40,367 nt of DNA from Actinomyces sp. (lineage in GTDB: Bacteria; Actinomycetota; Actinomycetes; Actinomycetales; Actinomycetaceae), in assembly GCA_018375675.1 (NCBI GenBank), contig JAHACW010000018.1, positions 1 through 40,367 on the forward strand, read 5' to 3'. The position numbers and the translations under genes are program-made. Positions 39,925 to 40,367 of this stretch are shown here, piece by piece. Numbering within the stretch: the stretch's first letter is position 1; the number at the start of each line of letters is the position of its first letter. The notes below the pieces were generated by a model. The model was not told the origin of the DNA and made no database searches. It worked only from the letters and a program-made list of their open reading frames with translations.

Positions 39925-40367
<443 letters not shown>

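Overview
The window reads as chromosomal core DNA from a high-G+C actinobacterium, most likely the Actinomyces/Schaalia group. Supporting marks are PafB/PafC with a HelY-type helicase, RbpA, an Lnt-Ppm1 pair, a GarA/OdhI FHA protein beside an FtsR-like MerR regulator, OpcA, and the xerD-parA-scpA-scpB-rluB-tyrA-cmk block. The genus is an inference from gene content. There is no phage, transposase, CRISPR array or toxin cassette.

Layout: (1) 1-1306, the end of an ABC importer (permease tail plus NMT1/THI5-type lipoprotein). (2) 1356-5984, pafB-pafC-helY as overlapping genes. (3) 6001-8425, lnt and ppm1, running tail-to-tail into rbpA (minus). (4) 8951-11242, a PAP2-family membrane protein and an Hsp70-like ATPase. 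(5) 15222-11324 (minus), a cell-envelope/division block: DUF881, small basic protein, DUF881, garA, ftsR and a second MerR gene. (6) pepN (minus) diverging from a MurE-type ligase (plus). (7) 19603-24734, der, a tag-family glycosylase, a PH-domain protein, a DUF421 protein, tRNA-Pro(GGG) and a membrane protein with a Gly-Tyr repeat tail. (8) 30733-24799 (minus), xerD, parA, scpA, scpB, rluB, tyrA, cmk. (9) 30861-36324 (plus), tkt, zwf, opcA, pgl, converging on (10) minus-strand gapA (partial), pgk, tpiA, secG and a YdcF-family gene.

How the genes work together: blocks 9 and 10 supply central carbon flux (oxidative pentose phosphate, triose phase of glycolysis) plus a Sec subunit. Block 8 couples chromosome segregation (Xer, ParA, condensin ScpAB) to ribosomal RNA modification, tyrosine synthesis and CMP phosphorylation. 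Block 5 resembles the mycobacterial Rv1823-Rv1830 neighbourhood but lacks gcvH and the Rv1829-type gene. Blocks 2 and 3 hold DNA-damage transcription control, RNA remodelling and lipoprotein/mannolipid envelope chemistry.

Points most worth a second look: der has left its usual place after cmk, and one inversion of about 5.2 kb bounded by two strong hairpins would restore it. The tag-family glycosylase has lost all four zinc ligands. The MurE-type enzyme departs from four ligase motifs. GarA has lost the first threonine of its phospho-switch. At least nine genes carry a TANNNT box 6-7 nt before the start codon, implying leaderless mRNAs. Long perfect hairpins without U-tracts separate most gene blocks. 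I found no clearly new multi-gene system.
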